Assembly: GCA_963971575.1 (NCBI GenBank)
Contig: OZ020618.1
Span: forward strand, 29,130,540-29,194,539
Source of the DNA: Liopterus haemorrhoidalis
Lineage: Eukaryota > Arthropoda > Insecta > Coleoptera > Dytiscidae
DNA: 64,000 nt
Direction: 5' to 3'
Both the position numbers and the translations under genes were made by a program. Position 1 is the first letter of the stretch, and each line of letters starts with the position of its first letter. Below the pieces are notes generated by a model. The model was not told the origin of the DNA. It was given only the letters and a program-made list of their open reading frames with translations, and searched no databases. Below are positions 59,401 through 64,000 of the stretch, one piece after another.

Positions 59401-62400
59401 GTTGTTACTTTTAATCAGTTGGTGCCGCTGTAAAGGGTTTAGTTTCCGAAACTGAGGACATGAATACAAAGGATGCTGTTCCTTGCATTTTATACACGGA
59501 GGTGTATATGTTTGAGTGCTAAAAGCAGCCGCGTACTTTCTTACTGGTTTTGGTATAGAGGGTTTCCGTGTAATTTGTGTTGAATTAATGGATGAGTTCC
59601 CTACTGAACGGAGGGTCTGCCATTGCTGAGAATTAACGAACTCTTCCAGAAACGTAAGCAATGTCTCGACGTCGGGTAACTCGTCGTTGTCAAGCCGTTT
59701 CTCGAATCGGTTGCGTACATTGGTGTCTAATTTGAAAGAGAGTAAGACGGCAAGAATCTTACTCCACTGTTCTACTGGTTCATCAATAGCTCGTAGAGAA
59801 GCTAGATGTCCCCTTACCTTAGAAACAAAGGTATTTACACTGTCGTAAGATGTGCTGTCGAGTTTGGGTGTGTTGATAATACCTTCTACATGGAGCATCG
59901 CAATGAGACGTCTGCGTTTATACTTTTGAGTTAGAGTGGCTAACGCCGCCGTGTAGTTCGCGTCAGTCAACTTAAAGTCCTTGATGGCAGCAAGGGCTGG
60001 GCCAAGTAGGAAAGATTTAAGGTATTGTAACTTTTGCACGGGTGTTAGCGTTTCCATGGAGTCAACTGAACTCATGAAAAGGTCATAAAACGACTGCCAG
60101 TTGGCGAGATCTCCATCGAAGGGCTGAATGTTGAATTCAGGGAGTTTAGTCTGATTCATAATCGTTTGATTCAGGACTTGGAATGCAGTATCATGGGTGT
60201 CAGAGACGTTCATAGGATGCCTCTCCTCTTTTACAAATGGTGGCTGCTTACTAGTAACTATAAGGCGATCAAATTGGGTCATAACTTCATCGTACTCGCT
60301 GAGCAAGGCTTCTTGCATTCTCTCGTTCTCGGGTAAGGCTAGCAATTTCATTTGACATTCTTCAAACGCTTCAATTTTCGATGTTAAATGTTCAAATTGG
60401 GCTTGTACAAGAGGAATGTCATCTGGGGCGCTTGAAGCTTGTGATATCGATTTATTTAATCGAGTAATGAACCTCGTACACAGCAATTTCTTCGAGTTTA
60501 ATTGGTTAATGTTTGCCATGGTGAGCTGTGTTGACAATCTGGATAGGTACGATAGAGTTGTAGGCTCAATCGTAAAGGCGATTTAGTAATATGTACGTTA
60601 ATAATTGCGGGCCTTGTAGAATACGCCGCCGGCCGTGGCGGACAGTATAAATGCTCAGAGGAGGTTACAACGTAACTAGAGTAACGGTAATCGAAATTCG
60701 GTATACTAAAATCCTAAACGAGGATTAGCGGACGTCCTGAGGGCACGTAGTAAATTTGAATAGCAATACGTCACTCAGGCGATGACGTAGAATTCAAAAA
60801 TCAAAATTTCAAAAATCGGTCAAAAATCGGACTTCGAAAAAAATCGGAAAATCCAGAAATTTGACTTTCAAAAAGTCAGTGCAGACCGAGAGCGCACTAT
60901 ATAGTCGAGCCGTTCAAAATCAAAAATTTCAAAAATGCCAACAATCGGACTTCAAGAAAAGTCGGACAATTGTGATTCGGAATATAAAATTCGTGAAATA
61001 TAAATATATATTGCGTTAAGCAAATCTGAAAATGAAGCTTAAATGCGATTCTGAAAAACCGCGTTAAGCGAATTCCTAAAATCCGCGTTATGTGAATCCA
61101 ACAAAAAACTCGTTAATTTGATCAGAAAAAGCTCGTAATTGGATCCGGCTACTTGGTGGATCATAAACTGTGGATTCGGCGCGCTGATTCGGCCAAAATA
61201 AATCCGACTAACGAAGGACCAGAAAATGTGGCGCCCGTTGCGCTGGTTTCGTAGGAGAGACGCAGGCGTCGCGGCGTCACATAGGTCTACGACTAAGATC
61301 GTAGGACCCGCCACACGTGGTGACCAATAAACGGTTCTGCTGATAAATTTGTGATGTGCGGATTTAACCTGCAGCAGAATTGCAGGTAAATCGTTGAAAA
61401 AAGGGGGCGCGTTACTTCAGAGCAGAGTTATACTCACAAACAAAAAAAAGGACAGGCAGGGTTCAGACGTATTTCACTCCAAGGGGTTATGCTTGGAGAC
61501 TTATTACATATGGTTTGGTTTTCCCTGGGAGTAGAGGTATTCGAAGGGGCCCACACAGTGGTTCTGGAGGAGTAATAACACAATTCTGTCCTCTTGAATC
61601 CCTACTCAGCCGTTGAAATCGTAGAACTGCTCTGAGTAACACGAAAAATTATTTTGAATAATTTTTATTCAACAAACAAAAATTAATTGGGGAAAATGTA
61701 GCGGAAAATAGTATAAATAAAGTTTTTACAAATATATGTTTCTCCCCGACACAACCAGATACATTGGGGTGAGAAACTATACACCAATTAATATTCAATT
61801 ACAATTTTCAAAATCTAAATTAACAAGTGGCACAAATAACAATGTGCGCACGCACAGGTACTGAACTGTGCGGCGCGTCAAAATACAATGAAAATATTAA
61901 TTGAAATGTGTACTCACGCGTTCCGTATGAAAATACGGAAAAATACTTAGCGTGGAGTACAGATACAGAAGTTGGCTTCAGTTATCCACAATCGGACTCT
62001 ACAATATCCTGGTGGAATCGCCGATGTCGGTTGATTACTGGCCCAACTTCTGGAGTGGTCTAATATCAAAATAACTCTTCTTGACGCGATCCAAAACGGG
62101 GGTTTTTTCCTTGTAAAAACGTAGATCCCGAAGGTGGTCAAGCACAAATTCTAGTTTACCAAATAGCTCGCAGCCTCGTCTTGGTAAACTCGAAACACAG
62201 TATATTGATATTATGCAAAAAACTCAAAAGACGTCTGTTCTCGATGAAAGACAATCGAGTAGTCCCGTCTCAGACAGAATTATACAAGATTCTAGCGGTT
62301 CATACAATGAACGCTAGAATTGTATATGAAAAATAAGAATTCATAAAAATTACCAAAAGCGGTAATTTTGAATAGTTTTGCGACTCAAGTGGTCGCAACA

Positions 62401-63444
62401 TTCACTAAATATTGAAGTGTTATAGAACACTATACAGGAGCAATCGTCCCATTTAAAAAGTTATTATATTGTAATATACTGGCAACTACAATAGGTATCA
62501 CAAACTAAATGTATAAGTAAATATTAATTTATTGTAATACTTGATTATTTTAAAACAAATAAACAATTTTTACGTTTTTTTCTTAAATATAGCATATATT
62601 TTTTAGCGGCTCTTCTATGTTATTGTGTTTTTTTTTTCAATATAGATTTGGCTCTTTGTCACTGAAAGGTTGCCGACCCTTGACCTAGAACGTTGTTATT
62701 TTCTACCCAAGCCATGTAATTAAGGTCGTACCGACCAATTTAGAATATTTTGTTATTTTTGCCCCCCCCCCCTAGCTGAAATCCTGGCTACGTCTCTGTG
62801 CAAAGTTCAAGAAGTTGAGGAGAATGCCATCTGGAAGCTTTTATAAGTAAAAATTAATAAGATTACATTTTGATAAATTGATTTATTCTTTGCTTTTTTT
62901 AAAATAAATTTTGATTTAATAATTTTTTTAAGTACCCGGCATTATTTAATTTTGCATTAAAATATTCCTACGGCCAGTATTTTGCACTACACCACTGACG
63001 GCACATCACTGATTATAACGAATATATTGCGTTGATTATAATTACGAAAAATTTAATATATTTTTCGTTGTCTTCTTTGGGGACTGCGCAAACCTGCAAC
63101 CAGAGCAAAACTTACCCATACACACATTGGGCGGCTGTGATTGCTATATTTTGTATTAATTGAACAGCTCCGCAAATGTGCTGTCCATTAAGCATTAAAG
63201 AATACTAAAACAATAATTATTTTATTTAAAAAATAATTTTTTGATTTGAAAACTAGAAAATACATACAATTCCAGGGACAAGTTCTGTAACATTTTTTCC
63301 ATTTACAATCCGACTTTCTTCCAATGATAATACTAAAAAATATAGTAATTAATTTAATTCATTTATTTTACAATTAAACTTACCACTTGGGGCTAACAGT
63401 AATAACACAAGAATCATTTTAAGAACAGATGTCTTAAAACACAT
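35446..63444 (-). CDS. Secreted serine protease homolog (trypsin fold, catalytic His and Ser replaced), seven exons
   Basis: Exons 63444-63384, 63332-63268, 63204-63116, 44522-44384, 44154-44047, 35822-35728 and 35656-35446 join in frame (768 bases, 255 residues plus TAA), all with GT-AG junctions. Residues 1-23 are a signal peptide ([12 protein letters not shown]). A very short propeptide ends ESR|IVNG (cleavage after Arg28), the zymogen activation site of S1 proteases. The block normally reading TAAHC is ITAAQC (His57 to Gln68). Asp102 is kept in NLDNDQAIF (Asp113). GDSGGP is GDEGSP (Ser195 to Glu204, Gly197 to Ser206). Specificity position 189 appears to be Gly. Cysteines for C42-C58, C168-C182 and C191-C220 are present. 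It is therefore expected to fold but not to cleave peptides; insect homologs of this sort act in immune or clotting cascades or as binding proteins, and which applies here is unknown. Intron 3 is 18.6 kb and holds the nested transposons. Confidence 0.9.
35823..37050. other. Start of intron 5 of the protease homolog; no gene recognised
   Basis: At 35838-35880 lies a minus-oriented copy of the palindromic motif TGTGAAGTATGGATTTTCAC. At 36374-36560 a plus-strand frame reads [20 protein letters not shown] and [14 protein letters not shown], possibly a scrap of a Harbinger-like transposase, but too short to assign. GGTTGCCGGCCCCTGG near 36721 looks like an unpaired hAT right end. Confidence 0.4.
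37051..38573. mobile_element. hAT MITE split by an inverted-repeat-family copy
   Basis: Ends CAGTGTTTCTCAACAGG and CAGTTGAGAAACACTG, exact duplication ctataaac (37043-37050, 38574-38581). GGTCCGCGGTAGAAAATTA-type units repeat about five times at 38418-38560. Between about 37205 and 38360 sits a foreign one-armed copy of the large inverted-repeat family. Confidence 0.9.
37205..38360 (+). repeat. One-armed copy of the large inverted-repeat family
   Basis: Begins AGGGTTTTGTAAGTATGACC and keeps the order seen at 16517-17418 up to the motif GTGTGAAAATTCACACTTCA at about 38330. It has an expanded (CTGT)n near 37262. At 37770-37855 there is a tRNA-like stretch with A-box TGGTCTAGTGG and B-box-like GGTTCGTTCC. 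Confidence 0.75.
38690..39250. repeat. Degenerate inverted-repeat-family sequence
   Basis: Two successive blocks share CATTTGATACACCA..., GATCAAAAATTCCG and TTCAAGTACATTACTCTGAA-like text with the family at 16517 and 29520. Not otherwise assignable. Confidence 0.5.
39254..39640 (+). pseudogene. LINE reverse transcriptase fragment
   Basis: The plus strand encodes [20 protein letters not shown] followed by [15 protein letters not shown]. VFDQCxLPVLTYGxE is the thumb-adjacent block of non-LTR retrotransposon reverse transcriptases. Only about 60 codons are recognisable; the sequence after 39470 is degraded. Confidence 0.7.
39682..42667. mobile_element. Composite hAT element with CAGTGGCGTAGC ends
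   Basis: Left end CAGTGGCGTAGCGATG, right end CATGCTACGCCACTG; exact duplication gctatggg (39674-39681, 42668-42675). GGGGCGGCAAA and CCCCGGGCGGC occur near both ends. A second left-type end, CAGTGGTGTAGCATAGCGG, occurs at 42515, so 42515-42667 by itself resembles a complete 153-bp member; the composite probably arose by insertion of a long AT-rich element or by recombination between two members. Confidence 0.8.
39966..42270. mobile_element. AT-rich element of about 2.3 kb with CATCCCAACTA ends, rich in TTATAA
   Basis: Inverted ends CATCCCAACTAACA (39966) and TGCTAGTTGGGATG (to about 42270). The interior lacks long frames and is strewn with TTATAA and its extensions (GGTTTATAAC, GTTATAAAG). 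A B-box-like GGTTCGAGTTGC sits near 40670. Outside its ends is another inverted pair, CGGGGAATACC and GGTAATTCCCCG. Target duplications were not identified. Confidence 0.55.
42815..43330 (+). pseudogene. Mariner transposase remnant
   Basis: Read with frame changes, the plus strand shows [47 protein letters not shown] and [15 protein letters not shown], followed by [14 protein letters not shown]. This is the order of mariner transposases, with the second catalytic Asp in QDNAP and the third in the SDYYLFP block. Frameshifts and stops (for example after the KIMATVF block) disable it. The N-terminal helix-turn-helix part and the ends were not found. Confidence 0.85.
43440..43885. mobile_element. 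MITE with CAGTATAATACAGTA ends (446 bp)
   Basis: The ends CAGTATAATACAGTAGTTTC and ATTACTGTATTATACTG are perfect over 15 bp, extended by an ACTC/GAGT pair. CCTGGGTAGGACG occurs at 43508 and 43797 within. Flanks GCACAACC and CGCACAACT are similar but offset, so the duplication is not secure. Family unknown. Confidence 0.65.
44523..45988. other. Start of intron 3 of the protease homolog: fragments only
   Basis: There is a run of 13 or more G near 45280. CAGTGGCGGCTCGTG at 45427 is a typical hAT left end; its right end was not found, but text resembling the element at 6796 (GCGCAAGCG..., TGATGCTGCGTT) extends through the later insertion at 45989 and resumes at 50457. Nothing coding. Confidence 0.45.
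46045..46344. mobile_element. hAT MITE carrying the ~39-bp tandem module (300 bp)
   Basis: Ends TAGAGCCGCAGTAAGG and CCTTACTGCGGCTCTG are inverted (15 of 16), exact duplication catcgcca (46037-46044, 46345-46352). Three to four units of the CCTCACCTCCCAAAATCCAA-type module occur at 46108-46235. The GCGCCCTTGGCAAAT and AATGGCGCC texts are shared with the element at 30393. Confidence 0.9.
46389..47742. mobile_element. Foldback element with tandem 15-bp repeat ends, copy 2
   Basis: Same architecture as 13448-14760: opposing arrays of TTCATCGAAAATCAA, inner inverted GAGAGGAATGCCGAGG..., and central CCGAGCGAAGCGAGCTACC / TTAGGTTAGG repeats. Flanks gactataa/gactagaa match 7 of 8. Internal sequence is very close to copy 1; one difference is the insertion AAGACAGGTTATGGGCAATT near 46770. 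Confidence 0.88.
47903..50310. repeat. Tandem array of about eight units, ~295 bp each
   Basis: Landmark AAAAAACTGTCAAAACCATT recurs near 48050, 48445, 48800, 49095, 49385, 49680, 49970 and 50270; the last spacings are 289-298 bp and the first two longer (355-394). Other unit landmarks are GACACCTATGTGCC, CACCCCTTTAGGGGTTGATT and AAGGAATCCTTGAAATCACA. It begins with AAAACCCGTGCTTCGCTACG, a start seen in dispersed insect repeats. There is no long frame. Confidence 0.9.
50533..51632. mobile_element. MITE-like element with AGAGCCCTGC ends and ATCCGC repeats
   Basis: Ends TAGAGCCCTGCGCGGATAC and GTTATCC..CGAATTTGCAGGGCTC are inverted, with many ATCCGCATCCGC-type units at both subterminal regions. 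The interior is AT-rich and non-coding. Flanks TATAAC/CATAAC suggest a duplication but its length is not certain. Confidence 0.65.
51633..52175. other. Intronic sequence between elements, nothing recognised
   Basis: Contains a run of G at about 51879-51888 and an AT-rich part. The short frame at 51966-52170 shows no known motif. Confidence 0.35.
53440..53690 (-). repeat. Tandem ~39-bp module, five units, inside the third-level hAT
   Basis: Units of CTTCACTTGAATTTGGGAGG followed by TGAGGACC and a T run (reverse of the module at 30462, 34455 and 46108). They belong to an insertion of about 53400-53935 whose right end GGTTGCCAACCCCTG is hAT-like; GCGCCCTCG text flanks the array. Its left end is not paired. 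Confidence 0.85.
54056..55229 (-). repeat. BEL/Pao 3' LTR
   Basis: 1174 bp, starts TGTGGCGCCCGTTGCG and ends GTGGTCGCAACA on the plus strand. In element orientation it runs TGTTGCGACC...CGCCACA. A sense AATAAA (plus-strand TTTATT near 54496) is a possible poly(A) signal. Small frames inside (for example 54776-54976) recur at the same place in the other LTR and have no known motif. Confidence 0.95.
55300..60537 (-). CDS. BEL/Pao gag-pol polyprotein, 1745 codons, uninterrupted
   Basis: The domain order is that of BEL/Pao. Gag-like DUF1759 region about residues 130-310 ([19 protein letters not shown]). CCHC zinc knuckle Cys381, Cys384, His389, Cys394. Aspartic protease with Asp485-Ser-Gly ([11 protein letters not shown]). 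Reverse transcriptase about 740-900 with Asp814 ([12 protein letters not shown]) and VDD at 891-893. RNase H about 1060-1185 ([16 protein letters not shown]). Integrase zinc site His1372/His1377...Cys1407/Cys1410; integrase core with Asp1442, Asp1508 and Glu1562. C-terminal DUF5641-like region about 1640-1735. All catalytic residues expected are present and there is no stop or frameshift. No envelope gene was seen. Gag and pol are one frame, as is normal for the group. Confidence 0.97.
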   Translation of the reverse strand: MSTQLTMANINQLNSKKLLCTRFITRLNKSISQASSAPDDIPLVQAQFEHLTSKIEAFEECQMKLLALPENERMQEALLSEYDEVMTQFDRLIVTSKQPPFVKEERHPMNVSDTHDTAFQVLNQTIMNQTKLPEFNIQPFDGDLANWQSFYDLFMSSVDSMETLTPVQKLQYLKSFLLGPALAAIKDFKLTDANYTAALATLTQKYKRRRLIAMLHVEGIINTPKLDSTSYDSVNTFVSKVRGHLASLRAIDEPVEQWSKILAVLLSFKLDTNVRNRFEKRLDNDELPDVETLLTFLEEFVNSQQWQTLRSVGNSSINSTQITRKPSIPKPVRKYAAAFSTQTYTPPCIKCKEQHPLYSCPQFRKLNPLQRHQLIKSNNHCYNCLGSSHSSANCLSKGSCRLCHQRHHTLIHLDEPDGTRKDSSHQPAQPGSSRNHNVSSNSQVLITHNVRTNRSSNVSRVLLSTALIHVQDSCGKWRPIRALLDSGSQASLMSECCSVKLGLDLQPTTLSISGVSNVQVKAVSGVVTCPFRSRKSLGRYKVAALVVKNIAAYLPGQKFRPFTSKELNGVYLADPHYNEPGPIEILLGADIYFSLVKHKSIKLPEGPYAVDTALGYVISGPMKGRNRNLNSLHISVDDELSQTLRRFWELEEIPYKPVQTLEELQAERLFDEQHSRTPDGRYVVPLLFKNETVELGRSFGSANACYQSLRTRLNNNPTLCEEYMTFMQDYLESGHMTQLKYKPILREDGYFIPHHPVIKYVGPELKLRVVFNASKPSSNGVSLNDTLLPGPPLQSDLAQVVMRQRLHPIILTADIRQMFRQVLVQPNHCQYQRILWDFNLSTTPRVYRLNTVTYGTTSAPYLAIRTLRQLVKDEGETFPLAAIALTDDTFVDDIITGAQSIQGALHLKAQLVSLLAKAGMELRKWSSNSGEVLQDVPDDHKLTGHSLNLDRDHTIKILGLMWNPTSDSFRYQINLPESTISKRQLLSEAARIFDPLGWLSPITIVPKMLIQELWKRGLDWDVPLPPSVGNRWIEFKSHLPSISEVQIPRWIPTRQVTNDLLGFCDASEKGYAAVVYIRSQASDEIKISLVMAKSKVAPVKQVSLPRLELCAALLLAQLVSFVNDSLNLAVSRTFLWTDSTVALAWIQSPPHRWKTFVANRVSEINEHTQGSDWYHIRSQDNPADCASRGLWPHELPSHPLWWSGPGWLQMPTSDWPLHSITDTSTLEEPVSAEAKIVVSLVQATPEEDEVFSRFSSYPKLIRVTALCIRFSANCRPGAHRKTGVCTVDEMQHARVQLIKLVQQETFPDLLAKLTDNKSVSSSLRQLDPFLDRSRIIRVGGRIRHSERPFTHNHPCLLPSKHSFTSLMVRHYHEKYLHASPRTVQSIVERTFWIIGARNMIRSLCRKCVTCFRNRPTFQNPMMGDLPQHRVTPQKPFEVTGTDYGGPFMITPYAGRGYRCHKAYLCLFICFATKAVHLELVSDLSTQTFLQAFRRFISRRGRVSHVYSDGGTNYIGAKSHFSELQKFVASSGFNEFLINQLAEDGIQWHINPPSAPHFGGLWEAAIKSVKFHLARVIGEQVLTYEEMITVLCQIEAILNSRPLTPMSSSPDDCSVLTPSHFLTMEPGVTLPEPSVETDPQAHLIRWKRVQRVSQEFWRRWSQEYLNTLQLRSKWHKPARNLEVGQLVLIKDNFLPPLQWKLGRIIKVSPGKDNVVRVATVKTNRGELVRPVVKLAPLPIDPVQPLQ
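60538..61226 (-). other. BEL/Pao leader with primer-binding site
   Basis: Between the 5' LTR and the gag start. The candidate primer-binding site is at 61221-61212 on the minus strand (TGGTCCTTCG), 5 bases from the LTR; ten bases match the 3' end of animal tRNA-Tyr as I remember it, then similarity becomes partial (GTCGGATTT). Short repeats such as TCAAAAATCGGACTTC occur at 60810-60960. Confidence 0.6.
61227..62400 (-). repeat. BEL/Pao 5' LTR
   Basis: 1174 bp; reading it beside the copy at 54056-55229 I saw no difference. It should contain the element promoter. The flanking duplication ttcac follows at 62401. Confidence 0.95.
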
Positions 63445-63641
63445 GTCTTGAAATGTACAACAAAACTTAATAATAATCAATTATCTTATCTTGATTAATA
63501 AAAAATCTTATCTATAATTTAAAAAAAATCGAATTCTTAGATACGACGCTAAACGGAGCCATTTTAATATTACGTAAATACGAAACTTTTTAACATCACC
63601 CTCAAGTTAAATGGCGCGTTTAGCGGACTTAACTGTTGAGT

Positions 63642-64000
63642 CAGTGGCGGCTGGTGCAGAGAGGGTAACGGGGCATTGCCCTCCCAATTATTTACTTTTG
63701 AAAAAGAAGAAAATCTTTAATAAAAATAATAATAGTATGTATTATTTTCATTTTACCCATTTTAAATTGATATTTAGTTATATTGAAATGTTTATAACTT
63801 AAATTCGCATCGCGCCGCGTTTCACTTCCTAAAACAAATGTTTTTAGAATGGACATACGCCAGGCAGGGCAAAAGAGCGAATGTCTCAAATCTTTGTACA
63901 AGTGTAGATGCGGGGTATAAGCGAGGGTGAAGGACGAGCAATAGTATGTAACCTGTAGCAGCCATTGCAAGTGGGTCGAAACATATTTTGTCCGTAGTTT
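63642..64000. mobile_element. Left end of a hAT element running off the window
   Basis: CAGTGGCGGCTGGTG at 63642 follows the protease-homolog promoter region by about 200 bp; it resembles the left ends at 6796 and 45427. The right end is not in the window. The 63445-63641 stretch should contain the promoter of the protease homolog; no TATA box could be assigned. Confidence 0.55.

Larger units (their letters stand above)
54056..62400 (-). mobile_element. Intact BEL/Pao LTR retrotransposon (8345 bp), innermost of the nest
   Basis: Two direct LTRs of 1174 bp (54056-55229 and 61227-62400) begin TG and end CA; target duplication ttcac is at 54051-54055 and 62401-62405. The internal region carries one open gag-pol frame on the minus strand, preceded by a 689-bp leader. 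It inserted into the coding text of the third-level hAT element. LTR identity, an open frame and a perfect duplication all point to a recent insertion. It is in the same orientation as the host protease-homolog gene, so its LTR poly(A) signals read in the sense direction of that intron. Confidence 0.97.
52797..62682 (+). mobile_element. Third-level hAT element (GTF2IRD2/ZBED-like transposase remnant)
   Basis: Ends CAAGGGTCAGCAACCT and AGGTTGCCGACCCTTG (15 of 16), exact duplication acctagaa (52789-52796, 62683-62690). Plus-strand text reads [20 protein letters not shown] and [24 protein letters not shown] sequence (53050-53390), then [20 protein letters not shown] (about 53955-54015) and, across the BEL insertion, KYSPNIEV-like sequence at 62401. 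CEQxFSxMKxxKSxxRSxLTDxxL is the dimerisation block of GTF2IRD2/ZBED8-type hAT proteins. Stops and a further insertion at about 53400-53935 disable it. Confidence 0.88.
52655..62798. mobile_element. Second-level hAT MITE (CAGGGACGTAGCCAGG ends)
   Basis: Left end CAGGGACGTAGCCAGG, right end CCTGGCTACGTCTCTG; exact duplication tgcaaagt (52647-52654, 62799-62806). Poly-G (left) and poly-C (right) tracts lie just inside the ends. After removing the next insertion the MITE is only about 250 bp. Confidence 0.9.
52176..62997. mobile_element. Outermost hAT element of the four-level nest (KIAA1586-like remnant)
   Basis: Left end CAGTGGTGTAGTGGG, right end GCACTACACCACTG; exact duplication acggcaca (52168-52175, 62998-63005). 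Coding scraps on the plus strand at 52450-52650 read [20 protein letters not shown] and [20 protein letters not shown], resuming as ENAIWKL at 62815. This is the hAT dimerisation end (canonical PxSSAECERGFS ... NLLFIxMNGPPxxxW) of KIAA1586-type transposases. It is frameshifted and mostly deleted. About 680 bp belong to it; the rest is younger insertions. Confidence 0.9.

Overview
The window is AT-rich eukaryotic DNA, most likely from an insect with a large, transposon-laden genome. This rests on spliced genes with GT-AG introns, animal housekeeping proteins, a trypsin-like secreted protein, and insect-type mobile elements (BEL/Pao, piggyBac, mariner, many hAT). Species and order cannot be told from the sequence. 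No database search was run; all assignments are from motifs and remembered family features.

Five host genes can be read. (1) SSR1 (TRAP-alpha), minus strand, 5' end only, 1-556. (2) AARSD1, an alanyl-tRNA editing protein, plus strand, eight exons over 960-21168, complete at 407 codons; it diverges from SSR1 across a 403-bp gap, probably a shared promoter. (3) RpS28, minus, 26914-27111, complete, with an intron just after the stop codon. (4) A BLCAP-like gene, minus, 28089-28319. (5) A serine protease homolog, minus, seven exons over 35446-63444, 255 aa, in which catalytic His57 is Gln and Ser195 is Glu while Asp102 is kept; it is probably not a protease.

Nearly everything else is mobile DNA sitting in introns or between genes. 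The dominant class is short hAT-type elements: about fifteen can be bounded by terminal inverted repeats plus 8-bp target duplications (exact or one mismatch). Others are a TA-flanked MITE family with six recognisable copies, a piggyBac deletion derivative with TTAA ends, two kinds of foldback element with long inverted arms, a large inverted-repeat family, LINE and mariner fragments, hAT transposase remnants, a 569-bp perfect CA tract, and tandem arrays of about 295 and 150-190 bp.

The centrepiece is intron 3 of the protease homolog (44523-63115). Four elements are nested there like dolls, each with its own target duplication: hAT 52176-62997, hAT MITE 52655-62798, hAT 52797-62682, and an apparently intact BEL/Pao retrotransposon 54056-62400 with two 1174-bp LTRs in which I saw no difference and one open 1745-codon gag-pol frame. 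A second nest (45989-50448) holds a MITE, a foldback element and a tandem array. Host genes and repeats do not appear to cooperate as a system; the unusual biology is the architecture of the repeats, a short repeat module shared between different MITE families, and the degenerate-catalytic-site protease homolog that survives around them.
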